NCBI RefSeq assembly: GCF_025998175.1
Contig: NZ_AP026695.1
Location: forward strand, 1,556,581 to 1,620,580
Length of the DNA: 64,000 bases
From: Nitrosopumilus zosterae
Lineage (GTDB): Archaea > Thermoproteota > Nitrososphaeria > Nitrososphaerales > Nitrosopumilaceae
Direction of reading: 5' to 3'
The position numbers and the translations under genes were made by a program. Below the pieces are notes generated by a model. It worked only from the letters and a program-made list of their open reading frames with translations, was not told the origin of the DNA and did not search any database. Positions 17,551 to 26,363 of the stretch are shown in pieces; the first letter of the stretch is position 1, and each line of letters opens with the position of its first letter.

Positions 17551-17650
17551 TATCGCGTGTTTAGGGTAACGCCCGGACTGAATCTAGATAATGGTCCAAG
17601 AACAAACCCTCGATGGCGCTTACAGGTGTAAAAACCCGTACGCCACACTT
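17551..17650 (+). ncRNA. Candidate structured non-coding RNA, unknown family
   Basis: About 100 bases of higher GC between two genes can fold into several consistent helices. They are closing stem GTGT 17557-17560 with ACAC 17645-17648; stem AGGGT 17563-17567 with ACCCT 17606-17610; hairpin GGACT 17575-17579 with GGTCC 17593-17597; and stem GGCG 17615-17618 with CGCC 17641-17644, continued by TAC/GTA (17621-17623, 17638-17640) and GGT/ACC (17625-17627, 17634-17636). This makes a three-way-junction-like fold. A TATA box precedes and a T-rich run follows (17664-17672). It does not match tRNA, 5S rRNA, or a C/D-box layout. Strand is chosen from the promoter. Confidence 0.45.
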
Positions 17651-17653
17651 TCA

Positions 17654-19069
17654 CTAAATAAAATTAATTTTTGAAATCTCTTGATGAATTGCTTTTATTG
17701 CTTTTCTTATGTTGTCATCAGCATCTTCTACAACAATTATAATTCGTGAAGTTTCTTCTTGTGCATCCATATTCAAAATATTTAATCCTGCATCACCAAT
17801 CTTTGCACTAGTTCTTGATGCAACTTGTTGAACTCGCCACATTTCATCACCAATCAATGTAATCACTCCTCGATTGTATGTAATGGTTGCAAGAGAATCA
17901 AATCCTAACAAGTATTTTTCATTTCTTTTTACATAATCACCATCCAAGAATAAAATTCTAGAGAACTCTATTCCGTCTTTGGTAAATGGGGACAGCATTA
18001 CAAATTCACTGTAACGCTTATCTTTTTCCAGAGATGTCAATAACTTTTGGATTAAATTAGTTTCAATTCGAAAGATTGCGCAATTTTCTTTTCCTGTAAC
18101 TATTTTGATCGGATGTCCTTTTTGTTCATCTAATATCCTCTTTATTGTAGTGGTTTTTTCGGGATCATTCATGTTTGTAATAATTATTGGAATGTCCACC
18201 CCATTTTCTACAATCTCTTTAATTGCTATAGGATCTAAAATTTTCATTCCAAACATACCTGCTAGTCTTGCTTCATTGTATGACAATTGTAGAACTTGGG
18301 ACAGATTAGACTCTACAATTTTTGGATCTGCAGAAACCACTGCGCTATCTTTCTCAAAATCTATACTAGTTTCGTATATTTTATGAAATAATATTCCAAG
18401 ATCTGCTGCAGTCCTATCTGAACCGCCACGCTCGTATGTAGTTGTAACGTTTTTAATTGTTTTTCCAATAAATCCTCCCATAGTAACTACTTCGTTTTGT
18501 TCTACTAATAGCGCAATTTTATCCATATTTTCTCTGGATTTTGAGGCAAGAAAATTGGTAGATTCTATGTTGTTATCTGTAATTATTGGCCAGTCATCAA
18601 AATCTACAGAATCAGATTTGATGCCATTGCTTTTTAGAACATAGTTCATTACATGAGACATCAATATTTCACCTGAAAATGCCAGAGCCCTAGAACGAAC
18701 TTCATCTACAAATTCTTTAGCATTTAGTGCATCATCAAGTGCTTTGCTGGCCTTTTTTAGATTCAAATCAATAGTATTTTTGCAAGCATCCATATTTTCA
18801 GGATTTACCAATTGAAGGATTTTGTCATAAGTAGATTTCACAATATCTAAAGAAGGACTTTGTCCATTTTCTGCATTTTTTCCCTGCTCCAAAATTACAT
18901 CGGTAAGCGAGCGTGTTTTTCCATTATGTGTTGTTAGCGGTGCTGAAAAAACTGCAATTACCTTTGAATCTTTTTTCAAATTGTTGATGCGGTTGATTAT
19001 TTCTGGAATCAGCATACCATCAGGACCAATTGCACTCCCACCAAATTTGGCAACGACTAGTTTAGTCAT
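17654..19069 (-). CDS. lysC: Aspartate kinase
   Basis: Aspartate kinase of 471 residues, the first step in the aspartate-family amino acid route (Lys/Thr/Met). The amino acid kinase domain begins VVAKFGGSAIG (N-terminal KFGGS motif) and carries the nucleotide/substrate block TTYERGGSDRTAADLGI near residue 215. The C-terminal region from about residue 320 has two ACT regulatory domains (GVITLIGDEM and LNILNMDAQEETSRIIIVV), implying feedback control. Normal length. It is possibly cotranscribed with the upstream glycosyltransferase-like gene, 30 bases away. Confidence 0.93.
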   Translation of the reverse strand: MTKLVVAKFGGSAIGPDGMLIPEIINRINNLKKDSKVIAVFSAPLTTHNGKTRSLTDVILEQGKNAENGQSPSLDIVKSTYDKILQLVNPENMDACKNTIDLNLKKASKALDDALNAKEFVDEVRSRALAFSGEILMSHVMNYVLKSNGIKSDSVDFDDWPIITDNNIESTNFLASKSRENMDKIALLVEQNEVVTMGGFIGKTIKNVTTTYERGGSDRTAADLGILFHKIYETSIDFEKDSAVVSADPKIVESNLSQVLQLSYNEARLAGMFGMKILDPIAIKEIVENGVDIPIIITNMNDPEKTTTIKRILDEQKGHPIKIVTGKENCAIFRIETNLIQKLLTSLEKDKRYSEFVMLSPFTKDGIEFSRILFLDGDYVKRNEKYLLGFDSLATITYNRGVITLIGDEMWRVQQVASRTSAKIGDAGLNILNMDAQEETSRIIIVVEDADDNIRKAIKAIHQEISKINFI

Positions 19070-19099
19070 GGTACTTTATCAAAAATCAGGGGCCTTCTA

Positions 19100-20128
19100 T
19101 TAAGCATTTGATTGTTTGATTAATTTTTCAATGATATTTGATGCAGTTTTTGCACCATTTGTGTTTGTTTGTTTTCTCTTTGCTTCTAGTTTTTCTAAAA
19201 TTAATGTGTCTAATCTTTGGAGATCATCAAAAACATATCCTTGTTCTAGAGCATTATCTTCTTGTTCAAAATGACCTTTAATTGGAATAAATATTGCAGG
19301 TGTGCCGTAAGCATTTGCCTCATCTATTGTGGATTTACCAGCTAGTGAGATTAAAAGATCTGCTGCAAAAATTATTTCATGCAAGTTATCTACAAATCCT
19401 AAATTTCGGACATTTTCAAATTTTTTAGTAACTGCAGGACCAGAGACTAGAACAATTTTGATGTCTTGATTTATTTTTGAAATAGACTCTAATGCTTTTT
19501 CAATTAGAAATATCCCAGCATCTGTTCCTCCAATGGAAACAACAATTGTTTTTTTCTCAAATAGGAATTTTTCTCGTAATTTCTCTCTTGAAAAAGCGGT
19601 GGTTCTAACTATGGGTCCTACTCTTTTGATATTATCAGAATCATCTCCATTTTCAGGAAGAATCACTAAATCGCATTTTTTACTTATTTCTTGCATTGAT
19701 TTGTTCATTTTTTTCTCAATTAGTGATGCTAATCCTTTTGTAAAATGAGTCTCCAAGATATCGGTGACCAGTATGGTAGGGATTTTCATTGTTTGAGCAA
19801 CGGTCAATGATGCAAAATCCTCATCACTGATGACCAAAGTTGGATTGTCATCTTGCAGAATCTTCTGTGAAATATTTTTACATTCTTTGTAATAATTGTA
19901 ATAACTCCACAACCATTTTGCTGGATTCTTTAGAGTTCCATTTTCAACAATAAATGAAGGTGGATTGTATACATCTTGAACTTTAAAATTCAAATTTTTT
20001 AGAATTTCAGCTGCTACACCGCCTGTAACAAAATTTGTGGAAATGTTTTCAAAATTATTTACAATTGCAATATCTCTAGTCACATGACCTAATCCAATAG
20101 GGCTAGAAAAAAAATTGCAGACATTCAT
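19100..20128 (-). CDS. MurG-like (GT28) glycosyltransferase-family protein
   Basis: GT-B fold protein of 342 residues. The N-terminus has SSPIGLGHVTRDIAI (glycine-rich loop of GT28 proteins), and the C-terminal half has VVSIGGTDAG, VLVSGPAV and a UDP-sugar-type SLAGKSTIDEANAYGTPAIF motif. It is similar in layout to MurG and to archaeal UDP-N-acetylglucosamine:lipid transferases or the hydrolase PseG. No partner genes reveal the acceptor, so a cytoplasmic or membrane-associated sugar transferase is inferred. It lies upstream of lysC on the same strand and divergent from tRNA-Val. Confidence 0.8.
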   Translation of the reverse strand: MNVCNFFSSPIGLGHVTRDIAIVNNFENISTNFVTGGVAAEILKNLNFKVQDVYNPPSFIVENGTLKNPAKWLWSYYNYYKECKNISQKILQDDNPTLVISDEDFASLTVAQTMKIPTILVTDILETHFTKGLASLIEKKMNKSMQEISKKCDLVILPENGDDSDNIKRVGPIVRTTAFSREKLREKFLFEKKTIVVSIGGTDAGIFLIEKALESISKINQDIKIVLVSGPAVTKKFENVRNLGFVDNLHEIIFAADLLISLAGKSTIDEANAYGTPAIFIPIKGHFEQEDNALEQGYVFDDLQRLDTLILEKLEAKRKQTNTNGAKTASNIIEKLIKQSNA

Positions 20129-20207
20129 GAGATTCTTATTTTTTCATCAAATTTGTAGATTCTCACATGTCTCAAAGTTTAAATGGTTTTTAACAAGGTA
20201 GGTTTCT

Positions 20208-20282
20208 GGGCTCATAGTCCAGGTCGGTTATGACGTCGCCCTTACACGGCGAAGATCCGGGGTTCAAATCCCCGTGGGCCCA
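20208..20282 (+). tRNA. tRNA-Val (anticodon UAC)
   Basis: Cloverleaf of 75 bases. Acceptor GGGCTCA pairs with TGGGCCC (one G-U), the anticodon stem TCGCC/GGCGA encloses loop CTTACAC with anticodon TAC, and the T arm CGGGG/CCCCG encloses TTCAAAT. The discriminator is A. CCA is not encoded in full. No intron. A T run follows (TTTTT from 20284), a likely terminator. Confidence 0.95.
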
Positions 20283-20412
20283 TTTTTGTCCCCAAAATGA
20301 TGGTTGTCCCATATGGATCTATTTAATTCACAGAACATCAGGCTTAAAATCATTATAATTATTCTCAATCATAGCTAAATCTAATATAGTATAATGATAT
20401 GAATGTCATACT

Positions 20413-20790
20413 ATGGATATGATAAATTACAAGGTACTGATAGCAGATGATTCAGCGTTTATGAGAACATTACTGTCAAAAATTTTTCAACATACAACAG
20501 GAGTGGGAGAAATCGTTCAGGTAAACAATGGTGAAGAGGCTCTAAAAGCATACAAGGTACAAAAACCAGATCTGGTGACAATGGATATAGACATGCCAGA
20601 GATGGATGGAATTGAGGCTGCAAAACTGATTAAACAGTATGATTCAAAAGCAAAGATAGTGATAGTTTCATCATCAGATAAGAAGAATACAAGAGATGAA
20701 GCAGAAAAAATCGGAGTTTTTGGATACATAAGAAAACCGTTTGATCGCTTAGAGATAAAGAGAATAATTGATGATTTATCAAAAGAATAG
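20413..20790 (+). CDS. CheY-like response regulator
   Basis: Stand-alone receiver of 125 residues: acidic pocket in VLIADDSAFMRT, phospho-Asp in LVTMDIDMPEMDG, Ser in VIVSSSDKK and Lys in YIRKPFD. The ADDSAFMR start is typical of chemotaxis-type CheY. No other chemotaxis gene is in the window. A TATA-like AATATAGTAT lies 19-28 bases before the ATG, so the mRNA is probably leaderless. Short inverted arms AGTAT 20388-20392 and ATACT 20408-20412 flank the predicted start. Confidence 0.92.
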   Translation: MDMINYKVLIADDSAFMRTLLSKIFQHTTGVGEIVQVNNGEEALKAYKVQKPDLVTMDIDMPEMDGIEAAKLIKQYDSKAKIVIVSSSDKKNTRDEAEKIGVFGYIRKPFDRLEIKRIIDDLSKE

Positions 20791-20936
20791 AACTCATCGA
20801 ATTTTAGTATATTAGAAATGATTACACATGATAATCTAATCTTTGAATATATTTTCAATATATTGTAAAATGAAAATTATGATTAGTGATTCACGAGAAA
20901 TGAATTCATCAGATAGTGGGGCAGTATTACAAAAAA

Positions 20937-21302
20937 TTATGCTATACTAAGAGATCTTAAAACTTGATCCAGTTTGATCAGCGAACAAGGTTTTTCCATT
21001 ATTTTAGATACATTAAATGGTTTAATTTTTTGTCTATTTTTTTCAGTATAATGTCCAGTCAATATGATGACTTTGGCATCAGGATTAATTTTTTTGATGT
21101 TTTCGAGACCATAAATTCCATCATAGTTAGGCATCGATAGATCCAATAAAACTACGTCTGGGCGGTATTCTTCATACAATTGAACTGCTTCTAATCCATT
21201 ATGACCGCATCCTAAAATATTGAATCCCTTCATTTGAAGAAAGTCAGTTAGTGAATCAAGTAAATCATCATTGTCATCCACTACTACAACCGAATTATTC
21301 AT
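20937..21302 (-). CDS. Response regulator receiver-domain protein
   Basis: Stand-alone receiver of 121 residues: VVDDNDDLL acidic pocket, phospho-Asp in VVLLDLSMPNYDG, Thr in VIILTGHYT and Lys in IMEKPCS. There is no output domain. It is divergent from a 65-residue gene whose sequence resembles a histidine-kinase dimerisation domain without the His, so the two may work together. Sequence is distinct from the other two receivers in the window. Confidence 0.9.
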   Translation of the reverse strand: MNNSVVVVDDNDDLLDSLTDFLQMKGFNILGCGHNGLEAVQLYEEYRPDVVLLDLSMPNYDGIYGLENIKKINPDAKVIILTGHYTEKNRQKIKPFNVSKIMEKPCSLIKLDQVLRSLSIA

Positions 21303-21411
21303 TATAATTGAAAGAAATCAAAATTTCATATAGGTATGAGTATGTATTTTTTAAGACACATTTTTGGCAAATGAGATAATATAAGTATCAGATTAACAAT
21401 TACTATAAGAA

Positions 21412-21609
21412 ATGGAAGACGAGGTAGATTTTGAGAAATGTGCGGATCCATTGATGATCATACTAAATTCATTAGAATTGATTAAACTCCAATATGATGG
21501 AGTGATGGATGATGGAATCAAGGCTTATCTTAATCGCATAGATAAATCTGCACAAAAAATTGAACGTTTACTGCAAGAATTGAAAACAAAACACAAAATT
21601 TACAATTAA
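21412..21609 (+). CDS. DHp-like mini-protein lacking the phospho-His
   Basis: A 65-residue all-helical protein. Residues 8-58 align by eye with a HisKA dimerisation domain: ADPLMIILNSLELIK corresponds to the first helix around N-P-L, and YLNRIDKSAQKIERLLQEL to the second. The position of the phospho-His is Glu8, and there is no ATPase domain. It may bind receivers without phosphotransfer. It is divergent from a receiver gene (109-base gap), which is its likely partner. Real gene judged from the strong helix pattern and a TATA-like ATATAAG about 25 bases upstream. Confidence 0.6.
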   Translation: MEDEVDFEKCADPLMIILNSLELIKLQYDGVMDDGIKAYLNRIDKSAQKIERLLQELKTKHKIYN

Positions 21610-21741
21610 AAAAGTACAAAAATTTTCTAAAATTAATCTAAAATATTGAGAATTCAAGATGGGATGTATTGCAATCATAATCCAGGTAACAACTCCCTCA
21701 AAACTATGATGACTTTTATTTGGTAATGAGGTAATCCTTTC

Positions 21742-22212
21742 ATGGAAACTAATATTGGGATTTCCTCTGATAATGCAAAAAACATCGTTGATATTTTGAA
21801 CAGACTTTTAGCCGATGAGTACGTGTTGTATACCAAAACAAGAAACTATCATTGGAATGTCGTAGGAATGCAATTCAATGATCTTCACAAGTTCTTTGAA
21901 TCGCAATACGGTGAACTAGATGGAATTATTGACGAGGTTGCTGAGAGAGGCAGGTCTTTGGGTGGAAAGACAAAAGCAACTCTTTCTGAGTTTATTGGAA
22001 ATAGCAGAATCAAGGAACAACCAGACACATTCCCAGAAGCACAAACAATGCTGAGAAATCTTCTAGTTGATCACGAATCAGTCATTCAAACATTAAGAAA
22101 AGATCTTGAGACATGTACAAAATTGGGTGACGCAGGAACTTCTGATTTTCTCACAGGGCTTATGGAACAACATGAAAAGATGGCTTGGATGTTAAGATCA
22201 TTCCTTGAATAA
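21742..22212 (+). CDS. dps: Dps/ferritin-like DNA-protection protein
   Basis: Dps-family protein of 156 residues, which oxidises and stores iron and protects DNA. The ferroxidase-type block TRNYHWNVVGMQFNDLHKFFESQYGELDGIIDEVAER (around residues 32-67) contains the conserved His, Asp and Glu of the dodecamer interface site; only short motifs such as NYHWNV are needed for recognition. The gene has both a TATA-like element (21714-21719) and a GAGGT ribosome-binding site nine bases before the ATG. It stands near the FTR1-type iron locus. Confidence 0.93.
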   Translation: METNIGISSDNAKNIVDILNRLLADEYVLYTKTRNYHWNVVGMQFNDLHKFFESQYGELDGIIDEVAERGRSLGGKTKATLSEFIGNSRIKEQPDTFPEAQTMLRNLLVDHESVIQTLRKDLETCTKLGDAGTSDFLTGLMEQHEKMAWMLRSFLE

Positions 22213-22230
22213 TCTTTTTTTATTTTTTAA
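22213..22230 (+). terminator. T-rich terminator after dps
   Basis: Two T runs (22215-22221 and 22223-22228) follow the dps stop codon directly. Archaeal polymerase terminates in such oligo-T tracts without a hairpin. The rest of the gap to 22426 holds no convincing gene. Confidence 0.5.
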
Positions 22231-22426
22231 CCATCAGCAAAACGGCATCCAATTACACATAACATTTCTGGCAATGTATGTTACATCAATGTTTTATGAT
22301 TTGAACACAAGCATCCCACCTGGATTAGATTTAATTTTTATTTCAGAATAATGAAACGCAGAGCAAAATAGTTTTAAAAACAGCTTCTGAATGCACTTAT
22401 TTCAATAAAAAAATAGAAAAAAAGAG

Positions 22427-24181
22427 TTAGACTCTTAGATTGATTCTAGATTTTGCAGTAATTGCAATAATGCTTGTGATTGCAACAACTAGTACCATCA
22501 TAGCTATTGTTCCAAATTCTGGTACAACAGTTCCAATGGTTTTCATTTTAGCTTGAATTGCATCAATCTGGGCATTAACTTCTGATATTGGTTCACCATT
22601 TCGAATCATACCTCGGAGTTCTTCACGCAACATTACTTCAACTTCTTCCATCAACTCTCGCTGACCAAGTTCAATCAAAGGTGCCTCAAGAAACTCATAG
22701 TTATCAAGATATGCCTTTGTGGCAAGACTTAATGCCAAATCAGTATCTCCTTTTGCATATTCTTGTTTTGTTTGATCAAGCAATTCTTCAATGGTTTCTA
22801 CATATTCTAACAAATCATTGCCTTCATCCTCAACTCCCAAGACTTCATCAATTTCATGGATAACGCCTCCAGCTAAAGTTTCAACTTGTAAAGGATTGGC
22901 TCTTGCATCATATGCATTCCACAAGTCTTCATAGGATTCATCAATCTCTTCTGCAATATGAGCATCAATGTCAGATTCTATTTCAGCAAAGATTTGCTGT
23001 GACCTCCATACAAATGCAGAACCGTCTTGGAATTCAGCCATTTCTCCAATTACGCCATCAGAGACTGCTTCACCATATTCTGCTATTGATGTATCAAGTA
23101 AAACCTTCATCAAAATCAATTTTGTATCAACTGAGTTGCTTAGATAATCACCTACAATAGTAGAGCGTGCAATTGCAACAACACCTTTTGCATCGTCAAT
23201 TGCCTGCTGAGCTTGTGCTCGTGATATAGTGGTATTTGCCTTGTCTTTCAAATCCATCAATGTCTTCTGAACTTGTGCATCAAGTGCAGGATCTGCTGCC
23301 TTTAGCTGTGGTTTCATGGAGTCATACAATTCTGAAATTGGATGTGTAGCATGAATCAATGCCAGTTCAGCATTTTTATCATCTAGGTTTTGCTCAAGTG
23401 CCCAAAAGTGACCTAATGTTTCCTCAAGAGAGGAAGCAAACTCTATTTTTGCTTCTTGTGATTCATCTAGTTCATGAATAATTCTATTTGCAATAGTTTG
23501 AATTTCTAATGGATCAGCTTTAGCATCATATGCATTCCACAAGTCTTCATAGGATTCATCAATCTCTTCTGCAATATGAGCATCAATGTCAGATTCTATT
23601 TCAGCAAAGATTTGCTGTGACCTCCATACAAATGCAGAACCGTCTTGGAATTCAGCCATTTCTCCAATTACGCCATCAGAGACTGCTTCACCATATTCTG
23701 CTATTGATGTATCAAGTAGAACCTTCATCAATTGTACCTTAAAGGCAGAATCATTACTCAATTCATCACCTACAATAGTAGAGCGTGCAATTGCAACAAC
23801 ACCTTTTGCATTGTCAATTGCCTGCTGAGCTTGTGCTCGTGATATAGTGGTATTTGCCTTGTCTTTCAAATCCATCAATGTCTTCTGAACTTGTGCATCA
23901 AGTGCAGGATCTGCTGCCTTTAGCTGTGGTTTCATGGAGTCATACAATTCTGAAATTGGATGTGTAGCATGAATCAATGCCAGTTCAGCATTTTTATCAT
24001 CTAGGTTTTGCTCAAGTGCCCAAAAGTGACCTAATGTTTCCTCAAGAGAGGAAGCAAACTCAGATTTTTCTTGAACTGATTCAGCAAAAGCAAAAGACGG
24101 ACTTGACAAAATTATCGAAGTCATCAAAAGCGCCAATGTAGTTATTTTTCTCATTAAGAAAGTGGTCTTGAAAATTATCAT
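22427..24181 (-). CDS. PEFG-CTERM surface protein with large tandem repeat
   Basis: Exported protein of 584 residues. It has a signal peptide (hydrophobic core LALLMTSIILSS, cleavage near AFA), two copies of a helical unit of about 180 residues repeating every 206 residues, then a domain (about 455-540) similar to the soluble repeats of the neighbouring FTR1-type permease (YLDNYEFLEAPL). It ends in the sorting signal VVPEFG plus a membrane helix and Arg tail. The Met at residue 10 is an alternative start. The Glu-rich helical bundles and the shared domain suggest iron binding or delivery at the cell surface; this is inference. Confidence 0.75.
   Translation of the reverse strand: MIIFKTTFLMRKITTLALLMTSIILSSPSFAFAESVQEKSEFASSLEETLGHFWALEQNLDDKNAELALIHATHPISELYDSMKPQLKAADPALDAQVQKTLMDLKDKANTTISRAQAQQAIDNAKGVVAIARSTIVGDELSNDSAFKVQLMKVLLDTSIAEYGEAVSDGVIGEMAEFQDGSAFVWRSQQIFAEIESDIDAHIAEEIDESYEDLWNAYDAKADPLEIQTIANRIIHELDESQEAKIEFASSLEETLGHFWALEQNLDDKNAELALIHATHPISELYDSMKPQLKAADPALDAQVQKTLMDLKDKANTTISRAQAQQAIDDAKGVVAIARSTIVGDYLSNSVDTKLILMKVLLDTSIAEYGEAVSDGVIGEMAEFQDGSAFVWRSQQIFAEIESDIDAHIAEEIDESYEDLWNAYDARANPLQVETLAGGVIHEIDEVLGVEDEGNDLLEYVETIEELLDQTKQEYAKGDTDLALSLATKAYLDNYEFLEAPLIELGQRELMEEVEVMLREELRGMIRNGEPISEVNAQIDAIQAKMKTIGTVVPEFGTIAMMVLVVAITSIIAITAKSRINLRV
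22905..23443 (-). repeat. Direct repeat copy A inside the PEFG-CTERM gene
   Basis: About 539 bases nearly identical to 23523-24061 (copy B), offset 618 bases, which is exactly 206 codons. A block around 23114-23147 differs strongly between the copies while the flanks are almost identical. Confidence 0.9.
23523..24061 (-). repeat. Direct repeat copy B inside the PEFG-CTERM gene
   Basis: Second copy of the 539-base unit at 22905-23443, in the same reading frame and the same orientation. The divergent patch here is about 23732-23765. Near identity at silent positions indicates a recent duplication or ongoing gene conversion. Confidence 0.9.
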
Positions 24182-24242
24182 TTAAATGCATTACACATTA
24201 TTTGGAAATATTCCAAGTTTGTAGAACAATATTTTGAATGAA

Positions 24243-26363
24243 TCAAATTTCAATTATCACTGCGGCTTTATCATTTTCACTGATTTCCTGTCGTACGGCA
24301 TCAATAATATGAGAATTAGACGTGAGACTGGAATAATCAATGAGTTTGAGATCTGTTAAAAGATATACTTGTGGTGCAATATCACTGCTTCGAGATTCTA
24401 AGAAATCATCAATATCTTCTAACATGCTAAGCTTGCCTCCTTGAAAGATCTTTCCATTTTTGATTGAAAGTTTTAGTCTTCCAAATCTATCCAGAATTAT
24501 TATATGATGTCTGTTGTGTTTGCTAAACATTCTCTTTTTTTCAATATGACCTGTAAACACAAAGTAATGCTCAGTTTCAAAACTTAACTCAATAAGAGAT
24601 TCAGGAAGTTTAATTATTTCAGAACATCGTGTTAGGGCTTCATCTAATGTAAAAATAGTCTTTGAAGTAGTGGAACTATCAAGTTCCACATTTCCAGTTG
24701 CAATAACACGAAGAATTGATTTTTCAGGGATATACTCGCTACTTATCGTTATCGATTCAGATAATGCCCCTCTATCAATCATAATGTTGTGAATTTTTTT
24801 ATGGGCCACAGATATTTTATCAGGTGTTGGCTCTGCCATAGTAATTTCCAATTCTTCTTGAAGCATGGATGAGGCCACTCCGATAGAAGATATTATTTCA
24901 GAATGTTTGCACTTTGAGTATTTTATTCCTAGTTGCTTTGCAACAAAAGGCACCAATACTGATGCCCCTCCCCCACCTCCAACAATCTGAGTTGTGGAAG
25001 GAGATATTTGAAATTCTTTTAGAATCTTACTGATTTCTTTCGTGATGGTAAATGACGCAGTTTGAATTATCGACATTGCCACCTCAGAATACGACATTCC
25101 AAGATGTTTAGACAGTATCTTTAAAGCAATCTTGGCAGAGTCGGGAGCAGCATACGCATAGTCATCACTATCAACCATACCCAAAGCGTTTGCAGCACAT
25201 GTATTGGTAATTGCAAAGATTTTACCTTTTGATGAAATTGCAACATATTCATCATTATCGTTTTCAGTTGGCTTTATTGAGATGATTTTGCCCCCTTCAA
25301 GTTCAGAGGGATCCGCAAAACAAGAATATTTCAAACCAGCAATATGAGCACTCCTAGGACCCACACCAAGTATCCTGTTATCCTTAATTTGACACATACT
25401 GCCTCCTGCAACCCCCAGTATCCTAACATCAATGGATCTAACACATGTGGGATGATCTTTGATTGTAACATAACGAATTTCCGGCTTTCCATTTTTGATA
25501 ACACAAATGTTTGTACTAGTTCCACCAACTTCAACAAAAATACCGTTAGTAATTCTCTGATAAAGCAAAGCTCCGGCTACACTGGCAGCTGGTCCTGAGA
25601 GTATGGTAAGTATTGGTTTTGTTCTAAAGGTGTTCATATTTGTAACACCTCCATCGCCTTTCATTATCATCAGGGGGGAGTTTATGCCAAAATCTCTTAT
25701 TGCATCCTCGACATAGTTTGCAACTTGAAATGTTTTTGGCAAAACACTGGCATTAACTGCAGAAGTTAAGGTTCTAATTTCTAGCCCATAAATTCCAGAG
25801 ATTTCATGTGAGGCAGTAGACGGAAGCCCCAGTTTAGAACATACATTCATTACAAATTTTTCATTTGACGGATCATCAACTCCAAATGCCTCAGTAGCGA
25901 TTATAACTTTCGCACCATCATTTTTTAATTTTTTAATTGCTGTTGTAACCTCTTCTTCCGAAATCAAATGTGAGGTATCAAGAAAACAATGACATGTGTT
26001 TATATCATGTTCAGAATTGATCTTGTTATCTGAGAGTTTTGTGCGTTTAATTATATTTTTTTTCTCCGGACCAACGCCCATTGCAACAATACCAACTTTG
26101 AAAGTATCTTTTTCTAATAAGGCATTGATTGCTTGTGTTGTACTGTGAGATATTAATTCAATATCATCGATAGAAATTCTCGATGTTTCTAGAATATTAG
26201 ATAGTGCATTTACAATTCCTGCAGAGACACCTCTTTCATTAGTATGAGTGGTCATCACAGTTGATTTACCCAAGATAGTTCCAGTTTTGATGTCAATAGC
26301 TACAGCTTTGGTAAAGGTACCTCCCACATCAATTCCAACTCTAATTCGATTTTTTTCAGTCAT
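24243..26363 (-). CDS. Hydantoinase/oxoprolinase-family protein
   Basis: ATPase-type protein of about 706 residues. The N-terminal Hydant_A_N domain has the phosphate loop VGIDVGGTFTKAVAIDIKTG, and HSTTQAINALLEKD is the matching second motif. The central hydantoinase A domain contains GDGGVTN and LSGPAASVAGALL, then GGTSTNI. The family hydrolyses cyclic amides such as 5-oxoproline or acts in acetone carboxylases; no B-subunit gene is nearby, so the substrate is open. It overlaps the 3' end of the FTR1 gene by eight bases and is thus cotranscribed; the ATG at 26363 is preferred to the TTG one codon upstream. Confidence 0.82.
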   Translation of the reverse strand: MTEKNRIRVGIDVGGTFTKAVAIDIKTGTILGKSTVMTTHTNERGVSAGIVNALSNILETSRISIDDIELISHSTTQAINALLEKDTFKVGIVAMGVGPEKKNIIKRTKLSDNKINSEHDINTCHCFLDTSHLISEEEVTTAIKKLKNDGAKVIIATEAFGVDDPSNEKFVMNVCSKLGLPSTASHEISGIYGLEIRTLTSAVNASVLPKTFQVANYVEDAIRDFGINSPLMIMKGDGGVTNMNTFRTKPILTILSGPAASVAGALLYQRITNGIFVEVGGTSTNICVIKNGKPEIRYVTIKDHPTCVRSIDVRILGVAGGSMCQIKDNRILGVGPRSAHIAGLKYSCFADPSELEGGKIISIKPTENDNDEYVAISSKGKIFAITNTCAANALGMVDSDDYAYAAPDSAKIALKILSKHLGMSYSEVAMSIIQTASFTITKEISKILKEFQISPSTTQIVGGGGGASVLVPFVAKQLGIKYSKCKHSEIISSIGVASSMLQEELEITMAEPTPDKISVAHKKIHNIMIDRGALSESITISSEYIPEKSILRVIATGNVELDSSTTSKTIFTLDEALTRCSEIIKLPESLIELSFETEHYFVFTGHIEKKRMFSKHNRHHIIILDRFGRLKLSIKNGKIFQGGKLSMLEDIDDFLESRSSDIAPQVYLLTDLKLIDYSSLTSNSHIIDAVRQEISENDKAAVIIEI

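Noticed and set aside
17551-17650. tRNA, 5S rRNA or C/D-box sRNA reading of the same segment
   Set aside because: No T-loop consensus, no 5S hallmark loops, no RUGAUGA box; the helices do not fit those folds.
17591-17674. 27-codon ORF inside the candidate structured RNA
   Set aside because: It runs into the 3' end of the convergent lysC gene, and the base pairing explains the sequence better than coding does.
20388-20412. Inverted arms AGTAT/ATACT just before the cheY-like gene as an operator
   Set aside because: Only five bases per arm and overlapping a TATA-like region, so chance is likely.
22274-22351. 25-codon plus-strand ORF between dps and the PEFG-CTERM gene
   Set aside because: Too short, no ribosome-binding site or coupling, no recognisable features.
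22588-23828. Several open frames opposite the PEFG-CTERM repeat gene
   Set aside because: They are antisense shadows created by the repeated coding sequence; two are copies of each other for that reason.
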